In this document: piece after piece, positions 22,916 to 34,081 of the stretch
Position numbering within the stretch: the first letter of the stretch is position 1
Layout: each line of letters begins with the position of its first letter
Origin: Cornus controversa
Taxonomy: Eukaryota; Streptophyta; Magnoliopsida; Cornales; Cornaceae
Direction of reading: 5' to 3'
DNA: 64,000 nt
NCBI GenBank assembly: GCA_026545225.1
Contig: CM048854.1
Span: 26,828,730 to 26,892,729, forward strand
Program-made: the position numbers and the translations under genes
Notes under the pieces: model-generated
Seen by the model: the letters and a program-made list of their open reading frames with translations, nothing else
Databases searched by the model: none
Told to the model about the DNA's origin: nothing

Positions 22916-23660
22916 CGTCATTGTTGGGAACAATTAGTTGAATGACCCATTGCTCAAGATCGTGCTAGTAGGGTTGTTGTTGTTCTCACAATTAATGTAA
23001 CCAAATCTAGGTTTAATATCCAGACGCCTACGTATCTTGAGGATGCTCAAGAATCAGGTCGTTCATAGTTCCTACTAGTGAACTTAGACTCGTCCTTGAA
23101 TAGTCTAATTGAATGAACTTATAGGTAATAAAGTGTCTTAATGACTCTAAGGGATAAACTTTTTTGACAGCTTACCTACTTTGAAAGGATTATTACTTCC
23201 TACTTGAGATCTCCTAACCTAGATGGAAACTGGGGCTTGGAAAGTATGTCTCCTAAATTATTGGATGCTTAAAGGATTAAAGAAATTACAGTTTCCTAAT
23301 GGGATGTCTAACTTATATGGAAACCTAGTATTTCGATGGAGACTTACTTACATAAGATGACCTAGATCTTATTAAAACTAGGCCAAAATGGATGTCGGCT
23401 TAGATCTAGGGTTTGAAGTAATACATGACTACTTTGGAAATCCTAACTTTTACCAAACTAGGATTGAAAACTTGGCTACTTTAGATTATCTAATTGCCTA
23501 TTGAACCTTAAGATTTAGTGGAAACTTGATGACCTAATCTCTTATTGGAAAACTAGGATTCACATGGAAACTTTGTTACTTGGATGACCTAACCTCTTAT
23601 GGAAACTAAGATTCAAATAGAAATCTATATCTAAGGAGCCCTTACTTGGAAATAATATTT
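22916..23660 (+). mobile_element. Possible Tat/Ogre-like LTR fragment
   Basis: Contains CAGACGCCTACGTATCTTGAG, GAATCAGGTCGTTCATAGTTC and repeated GGAAACTT / GACCTAA blocks. The CCTACGTATC...AATCAGGTC word order is, to my recollection, typical of LTRs of Tat/Ogre Gypsy elements. No ends were identified and no coding sequence is present. Confidence 0.3.
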
Positions 23661-25371
23661 TGAGTGAAAAATATGTATTTTGACTTACTTATTAAAAATG
23701 ATATTTATGATTTTTAAATGAGAATGAATTTATTAAACTCAAACGAGTGCCTACAAATAATCTAGTGTGGCATATTTAGAAAAAAAGATATATTTTGTAA
23801 GAGAGATTATGAGTGAAAAAAGAAGTATATTGATGTGATTAAGAAACAGAATTAGGAGAGTACTTTTGGAAAACCATGTTGCACATAAAACCATGTAGAA
23901 ACCTAAAATAACATCAGTTTCAATTTGATCCATAACACCACATCAGTAAATCCCGTGGTTCAATAATACTTCAGACCATCACAATATCGATCAGAACTTT
24001 GAATCCTCACTTTGCCCGGACAGGTTCTGCTCAATCAAACTTTAGTTACCAGGCAAACCCCCAAATCCATGTAATAAAAATAAAATAAAAAAATAAAAAG
24101 AAGAAGATTCAGATTCAACCTTGAAGCCTCTCAAAAGAAACGGTTATTTAGAATTCAAGCAATTCAAAAGGGTAATCCAAATAGCCTCTCGTAAGAGTGA
24201 AGAGAAAAAGGTTTGAATGATAAAAAAAAAATGAATTAACTACACAAGGATGGCGAAAGGCACTTACAAACGAAATGGCAAGAAAGAGCCACATTATATC
24301 CATGGAGGTCAAGCTAGCAAGAAAAGTCTTCTAACATTCCTTGCATTGTGCTTGGAAAGTAAGTGCTCTTCATCAAAAGCATGCGCAGTATCAACCCACC
24401 AAAAAGTATCATTCAAAAGCCCGGAAGCAATCATTTCATTACATGTTCAAGAATAAACTAAGGCTAATGAGCCTAAGGAGTGGAGGATTCAAAAGAAGGC
24501 AAAACCAAGTCAGTAATGTCATTAGAGGGAGGAACTTTAACTAGAAAATCACTGGTAGTGGTGAAGACATCCTTCAACGAAAATCCCTTCAGCTTTAGAC
24601 ATCTTTGGATCATTGTATTCACCCAAGGTCTCAATTTTGTTACAAGAATCAAAATAATGAGCCTCTCATTCAGATTTAGAAAGGAAAGCCTGCTCAAAGC
24701 CATATTGAAAAACATCAACACTCCACTATAGAAATTTTAGAACTTCCAGCAAGATTAAAAATGCGAGTTTGTATAAATTCCCTACAGTTGAGACCATTAC
24801 GTCCAGCTGAAAGGAATTGGGGCTAGTGTGGAGGTGAAAATTTCCCACCAATAAGAAGAAGACACTTGTATCGGAGAAGGTCAAATATTGTACATGGCTT
24901 GGTCCAAGTCAGCAAAAAGAAAGCATATGTGGCGGCATACGTGGCAAAGACTGATGAGCAACTTGCCTCCTAAGTCAATTAGAGTCCTATGGGAACAGAA
25001 TTGGGAAAGGAAAGATATAATCCTGTATAAAAAAGGAGGATAGAGATGAGAAATCAGGAATGAATCCAATGGCAACTAGTATTTCATCTTGTATAAATAT
25101 GAACCTTAGGGCAGTACGTAAAGGGAGCAAAAAATATATATATATATAGAAAGGGGATTGGAAAATATACGAGCTTGTATCTCTGTAAAATCTCAAATTA
25201 AAATATAAGAAAGTCTCCTCTGATCTATGAATGTACGCTGAGTTGTGCCGAACCATGCAAATCTCGTGTGTCTATTATTCTTGCATTTTTTTTCTTGAGT
25301 GTTTTTAGTGCATCAATCGTTTGACTTTTTGTTGACCCATTCATTTTTTGCACCTACAACCAGTTAAGTTG
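23661..25371. other. Unclassified region, possible LTR end
   Basis: No domain recognised. At 25085-25330 the order TGTATAAATATGAACC, AT-rich run, CTTGTATCTCTGTAAAATC and a T-rich tail resembles the promoter, R region and 3' part of an LTR. Overlapping frames of 60-90 codons at 24250-24730 on both strands show no conserved motif, and I do not call them genes. Confidence 0.3.
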
Positions 25372-26358
25372 TTATTAATTTCATTAGCTTCGGTCCATCA
25401 CATATATAGGTATAATCAATAATTACTAGACTATGTTTATTTGTACACTCATGGAGCTAATAAAGAATGAATAAAATTTTTTTTGGTGGGGGAATATATA
25501 ATGAATAAATAGTTGATAATACATGCAAGCCTGAAATTTATGGGAATGAGAATGTTAAATGTAAAATATTTGTAGAATCAACAATTAATAAAATATATAT
25601 ATCTTTAAAATATATGAAAATCAAAATATTTACAATTTAATATACCGAATATCAACAATTAAATAAATATATCTCTAAAATTGTTGGGAGCAAAATTTCT
25701 TCCATGTGAGTTATTTAATGAATCGACAATCAATAAAAATATATATATAGCTAAGAAATTTATAGGAACCAAATTGTTTAAGATACGATATCACCATTTT
25801 AATAAAATATGTATGTGAAATAAAGGGAATCAAAGAATCTTTTAAATTTACATCATTTATGCATTAATCAATGATTAAATAAGATATATTATTTGAAATA
25901 CATATAAATTGGAAGTGTTCAAGAATAAAACAGAATAAATTGTAGATAAAGCAAAGCTATATAACTGGGATATGATATTATTCATATTTACTGCAGTTGA
26001 TTATTATTAATATTATTATTAGGGAGCTGCTATTCTATTTGCGCTTCATAAATAAATTTTTTGTTTTAAATAAATACAACGGCCAAAGTGTCCTCTTACT
26101 ATTCTATTTCAAATATAAAAGTACTCTCGTCTTTGTTTTTTCTCTGTTGTGATTAGTTCACTTTCTGTTTATTACTTATTTATTATAAACTCTCTCTCTT
26201 CTCGCTAAAACTTGACGCCATCTTATTGTTAAAAGTATTAAATGAAATAGAAAAAAAATTTGAGTTACACGCTTGCTGCTATAAAAGAATCAGAAAAAAA
26301 ATATAGCAATCACAACAAATTTTCATCTTTAACAGTTTCATTGTTCTTCAAGTATTAC
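25372..26358 (+). repeat. B3-like gene unit, copy B (reading frame deleted)
   Basis: Matches copies A and C through both AT-rich flanks. The sequence jumps from the block before the B3-like frame (about 25905) to the block after it (about 25920), so the frame has been removed cleanly. The right part, 25960-26357, aligns to 9830-10229 of copy A. The Tat-type LTR begins at 26359, inserted near the right edge. Confidence 0.75.
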
Positions 26359-27351
26359 TGTCATGTCGAAACCCACTAAATTTTTGCATGAAATTTAAGT
26401 GGCTAATAGAGCAAGATCGTAATGGATGGACTTTGGCGTTAAATGAAATATATTTATGTTTTTATTTGTTCCATTTTAGTTGTGCTTGACTGGCTTAAAG
26501 TCTTCGAATCACCGGAGCATTACCTTAAGAAAGGACTCATTCCCAAACTTTCAACAATTGCCTATCATTCACTGACCTTTTCTTTGACTGTTTGGGATAG
26601 TTTGGCATCATGCATCACATACACAGACACCCATTCACACTTGGTCCTCTCTACGAATATACTTTGAACGAGTATTTTTTGCCTTGGATGGTGATGAGCT
26701 CCTCTCTACGGATAAACATTACGGGAAGTCCTCATTACGAATCAACCTCCCTAAAGCGAGGAGTCACTCCTCTTTACGGATAAAACCTTATAGAGGTCCA
26801 CTCTACAGATTAACCTCCTTAATACGAGGAATTCCTCTCTATAGACAAACCTCGCAGCATTCCAAGGTCCGGGGGGGGGGAATCACTGGCATATGGGAAC
26901 CAAGGGTTTGTGTTCGGTAGCTGGAGTCCAGAGTGCGCTAAATCAACAGTGGACCCTTTCTCTAGCTAGGATGGGTCCCTACACTGTTAATTGGCCACAA
27001 AGAAAGGAAGAGAACCTTTGTGAGATAAACGGACCTCTTTTGTCATGTAATTTCGGCCCCTGTTTTGTAGATATCTACTATATAAATCTCAACTGTTGAT
27101 AAGAGAGATATTTTTTGTTATAAATAAAGGATAAATAAAAAAAAAGAGGGATCAAAAAAATACAGAAGAAACCTTTTGAACATATAGTGTTTTTCAACTT
27201 AAAATCTAAAAACCCCCTTCTGACTTTTCTAATAATCCATATAGAATAATGGACCCCTTTATGATAGCTTGGACTCCCACTTGGACTTCTACTCTCTGGT
27301 GACCATCATTATAGAAAGTTTGACTTCTTTTTTCTAGACCTACTACAAACA
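26359..27351 (+). mobile_element. Gypsy Tat-type 5' LTR
   Basis: Bounded on the left by TGTCATGTCGAAACCC immediately after copy B and on the right by CTACAAACA just before a primer-like site, so it has TG...CA ends. It is non-coding, with repeated TCCTCTCTACGGAT / CTCCTTTACGGAT blocks at 26690-26860. No matching 3' LTR was found in the window. The left boundary rests on the end of homology between copies A and B. Confidence 0.55.
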
Positions 27352-27353
27352 TT

Positions 27354-27371
27354 TGGCAACTTCACTGGGGA
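27354..27371 (+). other. Primer binding site of the Tat-type element
   Basis: TGGCAACTTCACTGGGGA, two bases after the LTR end. Similar to the TGGCGACTCCACTGGGGA type of site used by several Tat-lineage Gypsy elements. Confidence 0.5.
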
Positions 27372-27562
27372 GGTGATTCTCGCCACTATGAGTCTTTAAT
27401 GCCATTGAGTAAGTCAGACCTAACCAGTTGACCAAGAAATCCCTCAAGAACAACAGCGCGAGTAGTGTCCCACGGGCACGGAATTAATTGATAAGATCTA
27501 CGTTGAGGAGTTCCCAAGGGGGGAATACTGAGCTGTCTCATCGTATGGACCAGCTCAAGTAG

Positions 27563-28790
27563 AATCAAGCATAGATTATGACAATGTTCCACAGTATAGC
27601 CGCCAATACGCATCGGGTGGAGGAAGAGCAAGGACTAGTCACGCCAGTGTTGTCGGGTGCATACGTAGACTCGCCTAGGCGTTCAAGGTTCGCTGAGCCT
27701 GAGTTATCTCTCTGTGGTCCTCGAGGAGCCATGGCACCAAGACCTCCCCCAACTCGCCAAGCACTGTTCGCTACCCTCCTCGACACGGGTCTCCCAAATG
27801 AGCACAACCAGTAGGCGTTATAGAGAGCAACGTGTCCCCTTGATAGGGCCGAGTTAGATCCTTTATCAACTCCTTATGCCACGGTGGTAGATGTTTGAGC
27901 TGTCTTAAATGTTGAACAGGGTAATCAAGCTTTAGATGTTGAGGCTGAGCCACCATATTCTAGGACCATAGCTATCATGCCTTATCCCAAAGGCTATCTC
28001 CAGCCAAAGTTTGTAAGAATATTTGACGGAAGGAAGGGTAATCCGCGCGAGCATGTAGTAAGGTTCATTGAGTCCCGAGGGTGGTATACTCACAACCACG
28101 CTCTCCGACTCTGGAAATTCTCCAAAACCTTAATTGATAAAGCTTACAAGTGGTATGTCAATCTGGAGCCCGGTTCCATTACCACATGGGGTCAACTAGT
28201 ATCTCGTTTCCTTGCCAAGTTCTTTCAAGCAGAAGAGAATATCACTACTCTTTCACTGATAAAGGAGGTACAGGGGTAGCGTGAAGCTCTATCCGACTAT
28301 GTTTATCGTTTCCATAATCAAGTAATGGAGTATTATGATTGAGAACACAAATGAAGAAGAGCTCTCTAATATTTGCGTCTAGGGGATGCAGCGGGATTAT
28401 CGAATTCACCTAGTTAATCTCAAGTTATATTCCTTCGCATAGCTAATTACGGTGCCAAGGAATTTGTCTAAGGATGCCACTCTCACTATAGGGAATCTGA
28501 CAGTAGAGGAAAGTCGGGGAAAGCGGACACCCACGGTGTTAGTGGCCGAAGAGCGTAGTTCCAAAAGAGGAGCAGGGGCTCGAGTGTCCAGACATCTGCA
28601 TTCACTACCGCCCCCGTTCCCATGCCCACTTGAGCAAGTGGTAGCAATTGTCAATCAGTGGATAGCCAATGGATTGATTACGTTTTCTGATGTAGAGACT
28701 TTGCCCAGCCCGAGCAGGAACGTCATTCGAGGTTTTGTATGTATCATCGACATTGTCGTCACCCGACCTATGACTGCTGGGCTTTAAGAA
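27563..28790 (+). pseudogene. Gypsy (Tat-type) gag, decayed
   Basis: Retrotransposon capsid region. The recognisable core is 27977-28279 (100 codons): YPKGYLQPKFVRIFDGR, then REHVVRFIE, KWYVNLEPGSITTWGQL and FLAKFF, matching the Retrotrans_gag pattern. It ends at TAG where QG-stop-RE suggests a CAG to TAG change. Upstream frames with many Pro/Arg and downstream frames are separated by stops. Gag would package RNA in cytoplasmic particles; this copy cannot. Confidence 0.7.
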
Positions 28791-30630
28791 ATATGTTCCA
28801 ACAATGAATCACGAGAAAGGAATTAACTCTAGACTCACTCAATGTTAGAAACAATCCTTATCCAACTCACGACCACGATGTGGTGGCAATGATAGTGTCA
28901 CACGAGGAAGACGAGGAACTTGATCCCTGGGCATTGGAGGTGGCATTGGTGGATGAGGAGTACAACTGTGCTTTCAATTTACTGGAAGAATCGCACATCA
29001 GATTAGTCTTGGATCAACTCAAATTGTCACATTTGGCTTAGAAAAAGCTATCGAGGTTGAGGGATACCCCATTACCTAAGTGGAAAGACCTGCATCCTGA
29101 GCCTAGAAAGAGTTTGAAGAAGTTAAAAATGAAGCCCAACAAACCTCGCTCGTAGAAGACCGAGGTGAATCTTTCGATGCCTCGCTCACAAAAACCAAAG
29201 TATACTGTTAAGCGCTTCTTCCTACCAGATGGTAGAGTGGCTTACCGATCATGACGGTGCGATAGATAGGAGCTGAGGACCGAGGTGTCTGATCCCTTTG
29301 AAGTTAGTGAAAGCTTGGTGATGTAGGAATCCTATGAGACGTCGGAGCTTGATGAAGTGAATTTTATTGAGGACAAACCTCCTCAAATTACTTATGTGTG
29401 CAAAAATTTAGAGGGAGCACTGGAGAAAATGCTAGTGTCGTTACTTAAAAGGTACAAAGACTTTTTTGCATAGACATATAAGGAAATGCCAGGGCTAGAT
29501 CCTTAGGTGGTCTCACACCGTCTCAATGTTCGGCCTAACATTACTCCTATTAAACAAGCATGTCAAAATTTTAGGCCAGAACTAGAGCTTCAAATCAAAG
29601 AGGAAGTACAAAAGCTTCTCGCAGGAGGTTTCATCAAACATATACTACACCCCACTTGGTTAGCTAACATAGTGACAGTGAAGAAGAAAAATGGCAAGAT
29701 AAAGGTGTGTGTGGACTTTCAAGATCTAAATGCCGCTTGTCCTAAAGATAATTTTCCCCTACCAAACATCGATACTCTGATAGATTTGGCAGTGGGCCAA
29801 AAAAATTTCTCATTTATGGATGGGTACAGCAGATACAATCAGATCAGAATGGCTAAGGAAGATGCTAAGAAAATGGCATTCAGGACTCTAATGGGTAATT
29901 TTCAATTTACCATGATGCCCTTTGGATTAAAAAACGTAGGTGTGACTTATCAACGAGCTATGACAGCCATTTTCCATGATATGCTTCACAAGAATGTGGA
30001 AAATTACATTGATAATCTAATTGTTAAGTCACACCATCGGGATAAGCACTTTGCAGACCTAGAGCGCATCTTCAGTCGATGTCGGGTTTATAACTTGAAA
30101 ATGAACCATTTCAAATGCACGGGAAATTTTTGGGTTTCATTGTCTATGAACGGGGGATAGACGAAGATTGGACGAAGTCGAAGTCCATCATTAACATGCC
30201 TTGGCCTTAGACACTGAAACAGTTAAAGAGCTTTGTGGGAAAGGTCTCTTATCTTCGATGTTTCATTTCTGCCTTGGTAGAGGTATCATTCGGATATTTG
30301 TTAAAAGAAAAAGGGACATTTTGTTGGCTTCAGGAATATGAAAGGGCGTTCGCGCGGGTGAAGCTCACCATTTCTTTACCAACTACCATGATTGCTCCTA
30401 AGTCAGGGACTTCATTAAAATTGTACTTGACCTCGACCTCAAGGTCAATCGGAGCGCTGTTAGCTCAGGAGTCCGAGGACCAGGAATGTCCTATGTACTA
30501 CATTAGTTGAATTATAAAAGATGTAGAGACGAGATATTCTCCTACTGAAAGACACTGATTATCCCTCATCTTTGCTACTAGAAAGCTTTGGCATCATTTC
30601 TTGTCTCATATGGTGGAGCTTATAACGAAG
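28791..30630 (+). pseudogene. Gypsy (Tat-type) protease/reverse transcriptase, decayed
   Basis: The RT is at 29507-30160: HRLNVRPN, FIKHILHPTWLANIVTVKKK, KVCVDFQDLNAACPKD, PLPNIDTLID, MPFGLKN and ENYIDNLIVKS. The catalytic YxDD box reads YIDN, so the second metal-binding Asp is Asn, besides several stop codons (for example a stop after MNGG at 30160). The classical RNase H follows at 30235-30510 (KLYLTSTSRSIGALLAQE). Nearby sequence at 28860-29300 is a decayed protease and linker region. Related to Tat-lineage Gypsy elements by its RT motifs and by the second RNase H beyond the insertion. Confidence 0.8.
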
Positions 30631-31225
30631 TGAAATACCCCCACAAAATTTCACGCATGAGGGGCTAGTCTCACACATAAAACGTAAGGGATACTTAAAA
30701 CTGATAGCAAACAAGCATAGAATACAAAAAATAAAAGAAAAACAAATTTTAAATGCTGAAAGGGAAGTCTAACTAGAATAATAACAAATAAATTTAAATA
30801 AATAATTCCAATCTGATCGATACAACTTGGAAGTCCCATAACTCAAGGACCCCTTAACCAAAAAGATTAAAAGTAAAAAATACTTTATGAAAAGATCTAA
30901 ATCCCTACACTAAAGTCTGGTAAGGAATAAATGGTCGCCACGCTCTACGAACTCCGCACTCTAACCTAGAGGTGGAAACCGTCTGAACCTAAAATATCAA
31001 CAAAGTGAGTTAAACCCACGAGCAAGTTCTCTCTATTTCAACCCAATTAGAGAACCGGTAAAAATACCCTCTATCTGAGGGATAACAAAAATATATAAAT
31101 ATATACACGAATCATCTTCTTTTCTAACCCATGTACTAAAATTCAAATAAAATAATAAATATATATATATGTGTATAAAACATTTAAATTCAAATAAATG
31201 ACCTCAAAAATTACGGGGTATTACA
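30631..31225 (-). mobile_element. 595-bp solo LTR-like insertion with CGAAG duplication
   Basis: Plus strand starts TGAAATACCCCCAC at 30631 and ends ACGGGGTATTACA at 31225, so the minus strand reads TGTAATACCCCG...GGGTATTTCA. Flanking pentamers are identical, CGAAG at 30626-30630 and 31226-31230. It interrupts the Tat-type pol between its two RNase H domains. It shares the 3' part of the 3.1-kb LTR family (CACGCATGAGG, AACTCAAGGACCCC, CTACGAACTC, ATCAACAAAGTGAGTT) but lacks the satellite and the long 5' part. Non-coding. Confidence 0.85.
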
Positions 31226-31786
31226 CGAAGTGTGATCAATTGAGATACGTGCTCCCAAGCCCATCCTTTCTAGGCGCATGGTGCGATGGCTCATTCTTTT
31301 GGCTGAGTTCGAAATCATATGCCTCACTCCTAAGGCTATATTGAGCAAAGTAATAGCAGACCTCATAGCTCAATTCCCATCGGGGGAACTCGGGCCATTA
31401 GATGATAATTTGCTAGGCGAAGACCTGAATTTCGCGTGCTCAGTCGAGGCTGGGGGTTAATGGACGCTATTATTTGATGGGTCTTCCACTTACAGAGGAT
31501 GAGGAGCTGGAGTTGTTTTGACTTCTGAACTGGGGAGAAGAAGAGTTTGTCCTATAAGCTTAGTTTTGCTTGTACTAATAATGAAGTAGAATATGAAGCT
31601 TTCATTCTGGGCCTTCTAGTCGCGCGAGAGCTCAGCATCAAAAGACTACAGGTCAAAGGAGATTCTAAATTGGTGATAAAACAGACCAATGGGGAGTATG
31701 CTATTAGAGAGCCATCCTTGGCATTGTATAGGGCCATACTTCAAAAGTTGAGGGTCGAAACGTAGTTGGAAAAGTCGAGATCATAG
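31226..31786 (+). pseudogene. Tat-type second (archaeal-like) RNase H, decayed
   Basis: Continuation of the interrupted pol. At 31457-31530 a frame reads WTLLFDGSSTYRG then GAGVVLTS, and 31547-31765 reads TNNEVEYEAFILGLLVAREL, VKGDSKLVIKQTNGEYAI. These match the extra RNase H (aRNH) found in Tat-lineage Gypsy elements. Stops separate the frames. Integrase and 3' LTR are missing: the element is cut off at about 31786 where another Gypsy element begins. Confidence 0.75.
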
Positions 31787-32080
31787 GCTAGTTCCAGAAG
31801 TTTCTTTGATTCATCGCGCTTTACGATGAACAAGGGAAAAATAGTCACGAACACGTAAACTTCCACTCCAACAGCACGTGAATCAACTAGTTATGGTACA
31901 CAGTTAAAGAACGCAGGTGCAATCTTTATAAGAAATCAGGAGGCACCCAAAAATAATCCTTACACTCGGCCATGTCCAAAGAAGTGTTATCGGTGTAAGG
32001 AGCTAGGGCATCGGTCTAATCAGTGTCCTAAGAGAAGCACAATAAATCTAGTAAAGCTTGAGGGCTTGGAGGATCAAGAG
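31787..32080 (+). pseudogene. Gypsy (chromovirus-type) gag C-terminal part
   Basis: A frame at about 31967-32080 reads CPKKCYRCKELGHRSNQCPKR, an intact CX2CX4HX4C zinc knuckle, with SSRSFF-type hinge sequence upstream. The N-terminal capsid part is missing. A stop codon follows NT at about 31857. The MITE insertion begins directly after. Confidence 0.65.
32073..32080. repeat. 8-bp target site duplication, left copy
   Basis: ATCAAGAG, identical to 32651-32658. Confidence 0.95.
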
Positions 32081-32650
32081 TAGGGCTGCACAAAGAACCG
32101 TAGGAACCAGAACCGGATGGAACCGTACTTGAACCGAACCGAACCGTCGGTACGGTTCCAGTTCCGGTTCCATTTTTTAAGGAACCGTTGAACACGGTTC
32201 CGGTTCCGGTTCCAGTCCCAGCAGAACCGAACCGAACCGAACCGAATCGTAGGTGACGGTTCCAAGGAACCGGAACCGTACTGGAATCGTTAAATTAGTT
32301 ATATAATTATATTAGTTATTACTCTTATTACTAATTTACTATTATAATATTATGATAATATTATACAAACACCAAACATATATGGTTAAACTACATTTAT
32401 TATCAATAATATTGTATTATATTATATAATGATTCAATATATTAGATTGTAAAATTGAAAAAAAAAAAAAACCCCGGAGAACCGCGGTTCCGGAACCGAA
32501 CCGAACCGTTGGCTACGGTTCGGTTCGGTTCGATTCCACCTCCCAACGGTTCCGGTTCCGGTTCCGGTTCCAAAAAACAGGGAACCGTTGGGACGGTTCC
32601 GGTTCCGGTTCCTCCAGGAACCGTTGGGAACCGAACCGTGTGCAGCCCTA
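32081..32650. mobile_element. hAT MITE with GGTTCC-type palindromic interior, 570 bp
   Basis: Terminal inverted repeats TAGGGCTGCACA (32081-32092) and its complement (32639-32650). Perfect 8-bp duplication ATCAAGAG on both sides, diagnostic of hAT transposition. Both subterminal parts are packed with GGAACCG / CGGTTCC words in both orientations, so each arm folds on itself and the arms also pair with each other; the centre (32290-32460) is AT-rich. No transposase, so mobilised in trans. It split the gag-protease region of a chromovirus-type Gypsy element. Frames through it (for example 32434-32835) are fortuitous. Confidence 0.93.
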
Positions 32651-33100
32651 ATCAAGAGGAAGATGTTGAAGATAGTCTTCTCTCCTATAATGAAGATGAT
32701 GTGGTTAGAGATGATGTAGAAAAATTGTTTTCACATTCCCTAATAGTCCAAAGATTGTTGTTGACCCCAATCGAAAAGTCTGGGATGTTATTATTGATAG
32801 TGGTAGCCGTGAGAATATCATGTCAAAGAAGATGATTCAAAAATTAGGGCCGAAGACAGAGAAGCATCCAAGTCCCTATAAATTGGTTAGATTAAGAAAG
32901 GGGCAAAAACAAGAATCATAAATATTTGCCGAGTTCCTTTTTTTATTAGAAACAAATATGTTAACGAGGTGTTATATGATGTGATGGATATGGATACTTG
33001 CCACATGATTCTGGGTATACCATGGCATTTTGATGTCGATGCTACTCATAGGGGCAAAGACAATATTTATTTGTTCGTCAAAGGTGGGTAGAAGATTATG
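32651..33100 (+). pseudogene. Gypsy (chromovirus-type) protease, decayed
   Basis: After the MITE the gag-protease frame resumes. About 32790-32900 reads DVIIDSGSRENIMSKKMIQKLG, an aspartic protease core with an intact DSG triad, then a hydrophobic HMILGIPWHFD segment at about 33002-33035. Frameshifts separate these parts. Confidence 0.65.
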
Positions 33101-34081
33101 TTAGGTCCCATGGCAGAAGAGGGTTTTTCCAAGGCTTCACCAACTAAGAGAAAATTAGTTCTTTTTATTGGCAATGAGCAAAAGTTTTTAGAGGTGGTCA
33201 AAGAGTCCGATGAGATTCTAGGATTGTTAGATGGAGAAGAGTTGTTTATTAACCCTTCAACTATCCCTATAGTATTACAGCCCATGCTTGAAGAGTTCAA
33301 GGAGATCATTCCTGACGAGCTGCCTAGTGGATTACCCCCTATGCAATACATTTGGCACCATATTGACCTTCTGCCTGGTGATAGTCTGCCGAATTTAATG
33401 CACTATCGCATGAGCCCAAAGGAAAGTCAAATTATGCAGGAGCAAGCTGAGGAGTTAATTCAGAAGGGTTTGGCGCAAGTGAGTATAAGTCCATGTGCTC
33501 TTCCATCTTTGCTAGTGCCAAAAAAAATGGTAGTTGGAGTATGTGTATAGACAATAGATCCATCAACAAGATCACCATCAAATACAGATTTCCAATACCC
33601 CAGTTGGATGATATGTTGGATATGTTGACTCGTTCAAAAATATTTACGAAGATTGATTTTAGAAGCGGCTACCATTAGATTCGTATTAGACCGGGGGACG
33701 AATGGAAGACTGTTTTCAAGACAAATGAGGGTTTATACGAGTGGTTAGTGATGCCATTTGGGCTGTTTAATGCTCTTAGTACCTTCATGAGTCTTATAAA
33801 TTAGGTACTAAAGCCTTTCATTAGCAGATTCATTGTTGTCTATTTTGATGATATCCTGATTATAGTCAGTTAGAATCGGAGCATATTTCACACTTGAGAG
33901 AGGTACTTACAGTTCTACAAGAAAATAAGTTATACAATAACATGAAAAAGTGTAGCTTTATGACCAACAGTTTACTATTTTTGGGGTTCATGCTGAGTGC
34001 TGAAGGAATTCGAGTTGACGAGGAGAAAGTTCGAACAATTTGAGAATGGCCCACTCTGCAAGTATTAGGTGATGTACTCAA
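33098..34081 (+). pseudogene. Gypsy (chromovirus-type) reverse transcriptase, decayed
   Basis: Recognisable RT in two to three frames: [60 protein letters not shown]-stop, [26 protein letters not shown], and VVYFDDILII with the YxDD aspartates kept. Two in-frame TAG codons lie where the family has Gln (after SGYH and after LIN), consistent with CAG to TAG changes. The word set fits CRM/Reina-type chromoviruses; lineage is from memory and not certain. Confidence 0.8.

Noticed and set aside
24250-24731. Overlapping 67-83 codon frames on both strands as possible genes
   Set aside because: No domain, no intron structure, mutual overlap; surrounding DNA looks like repeat.
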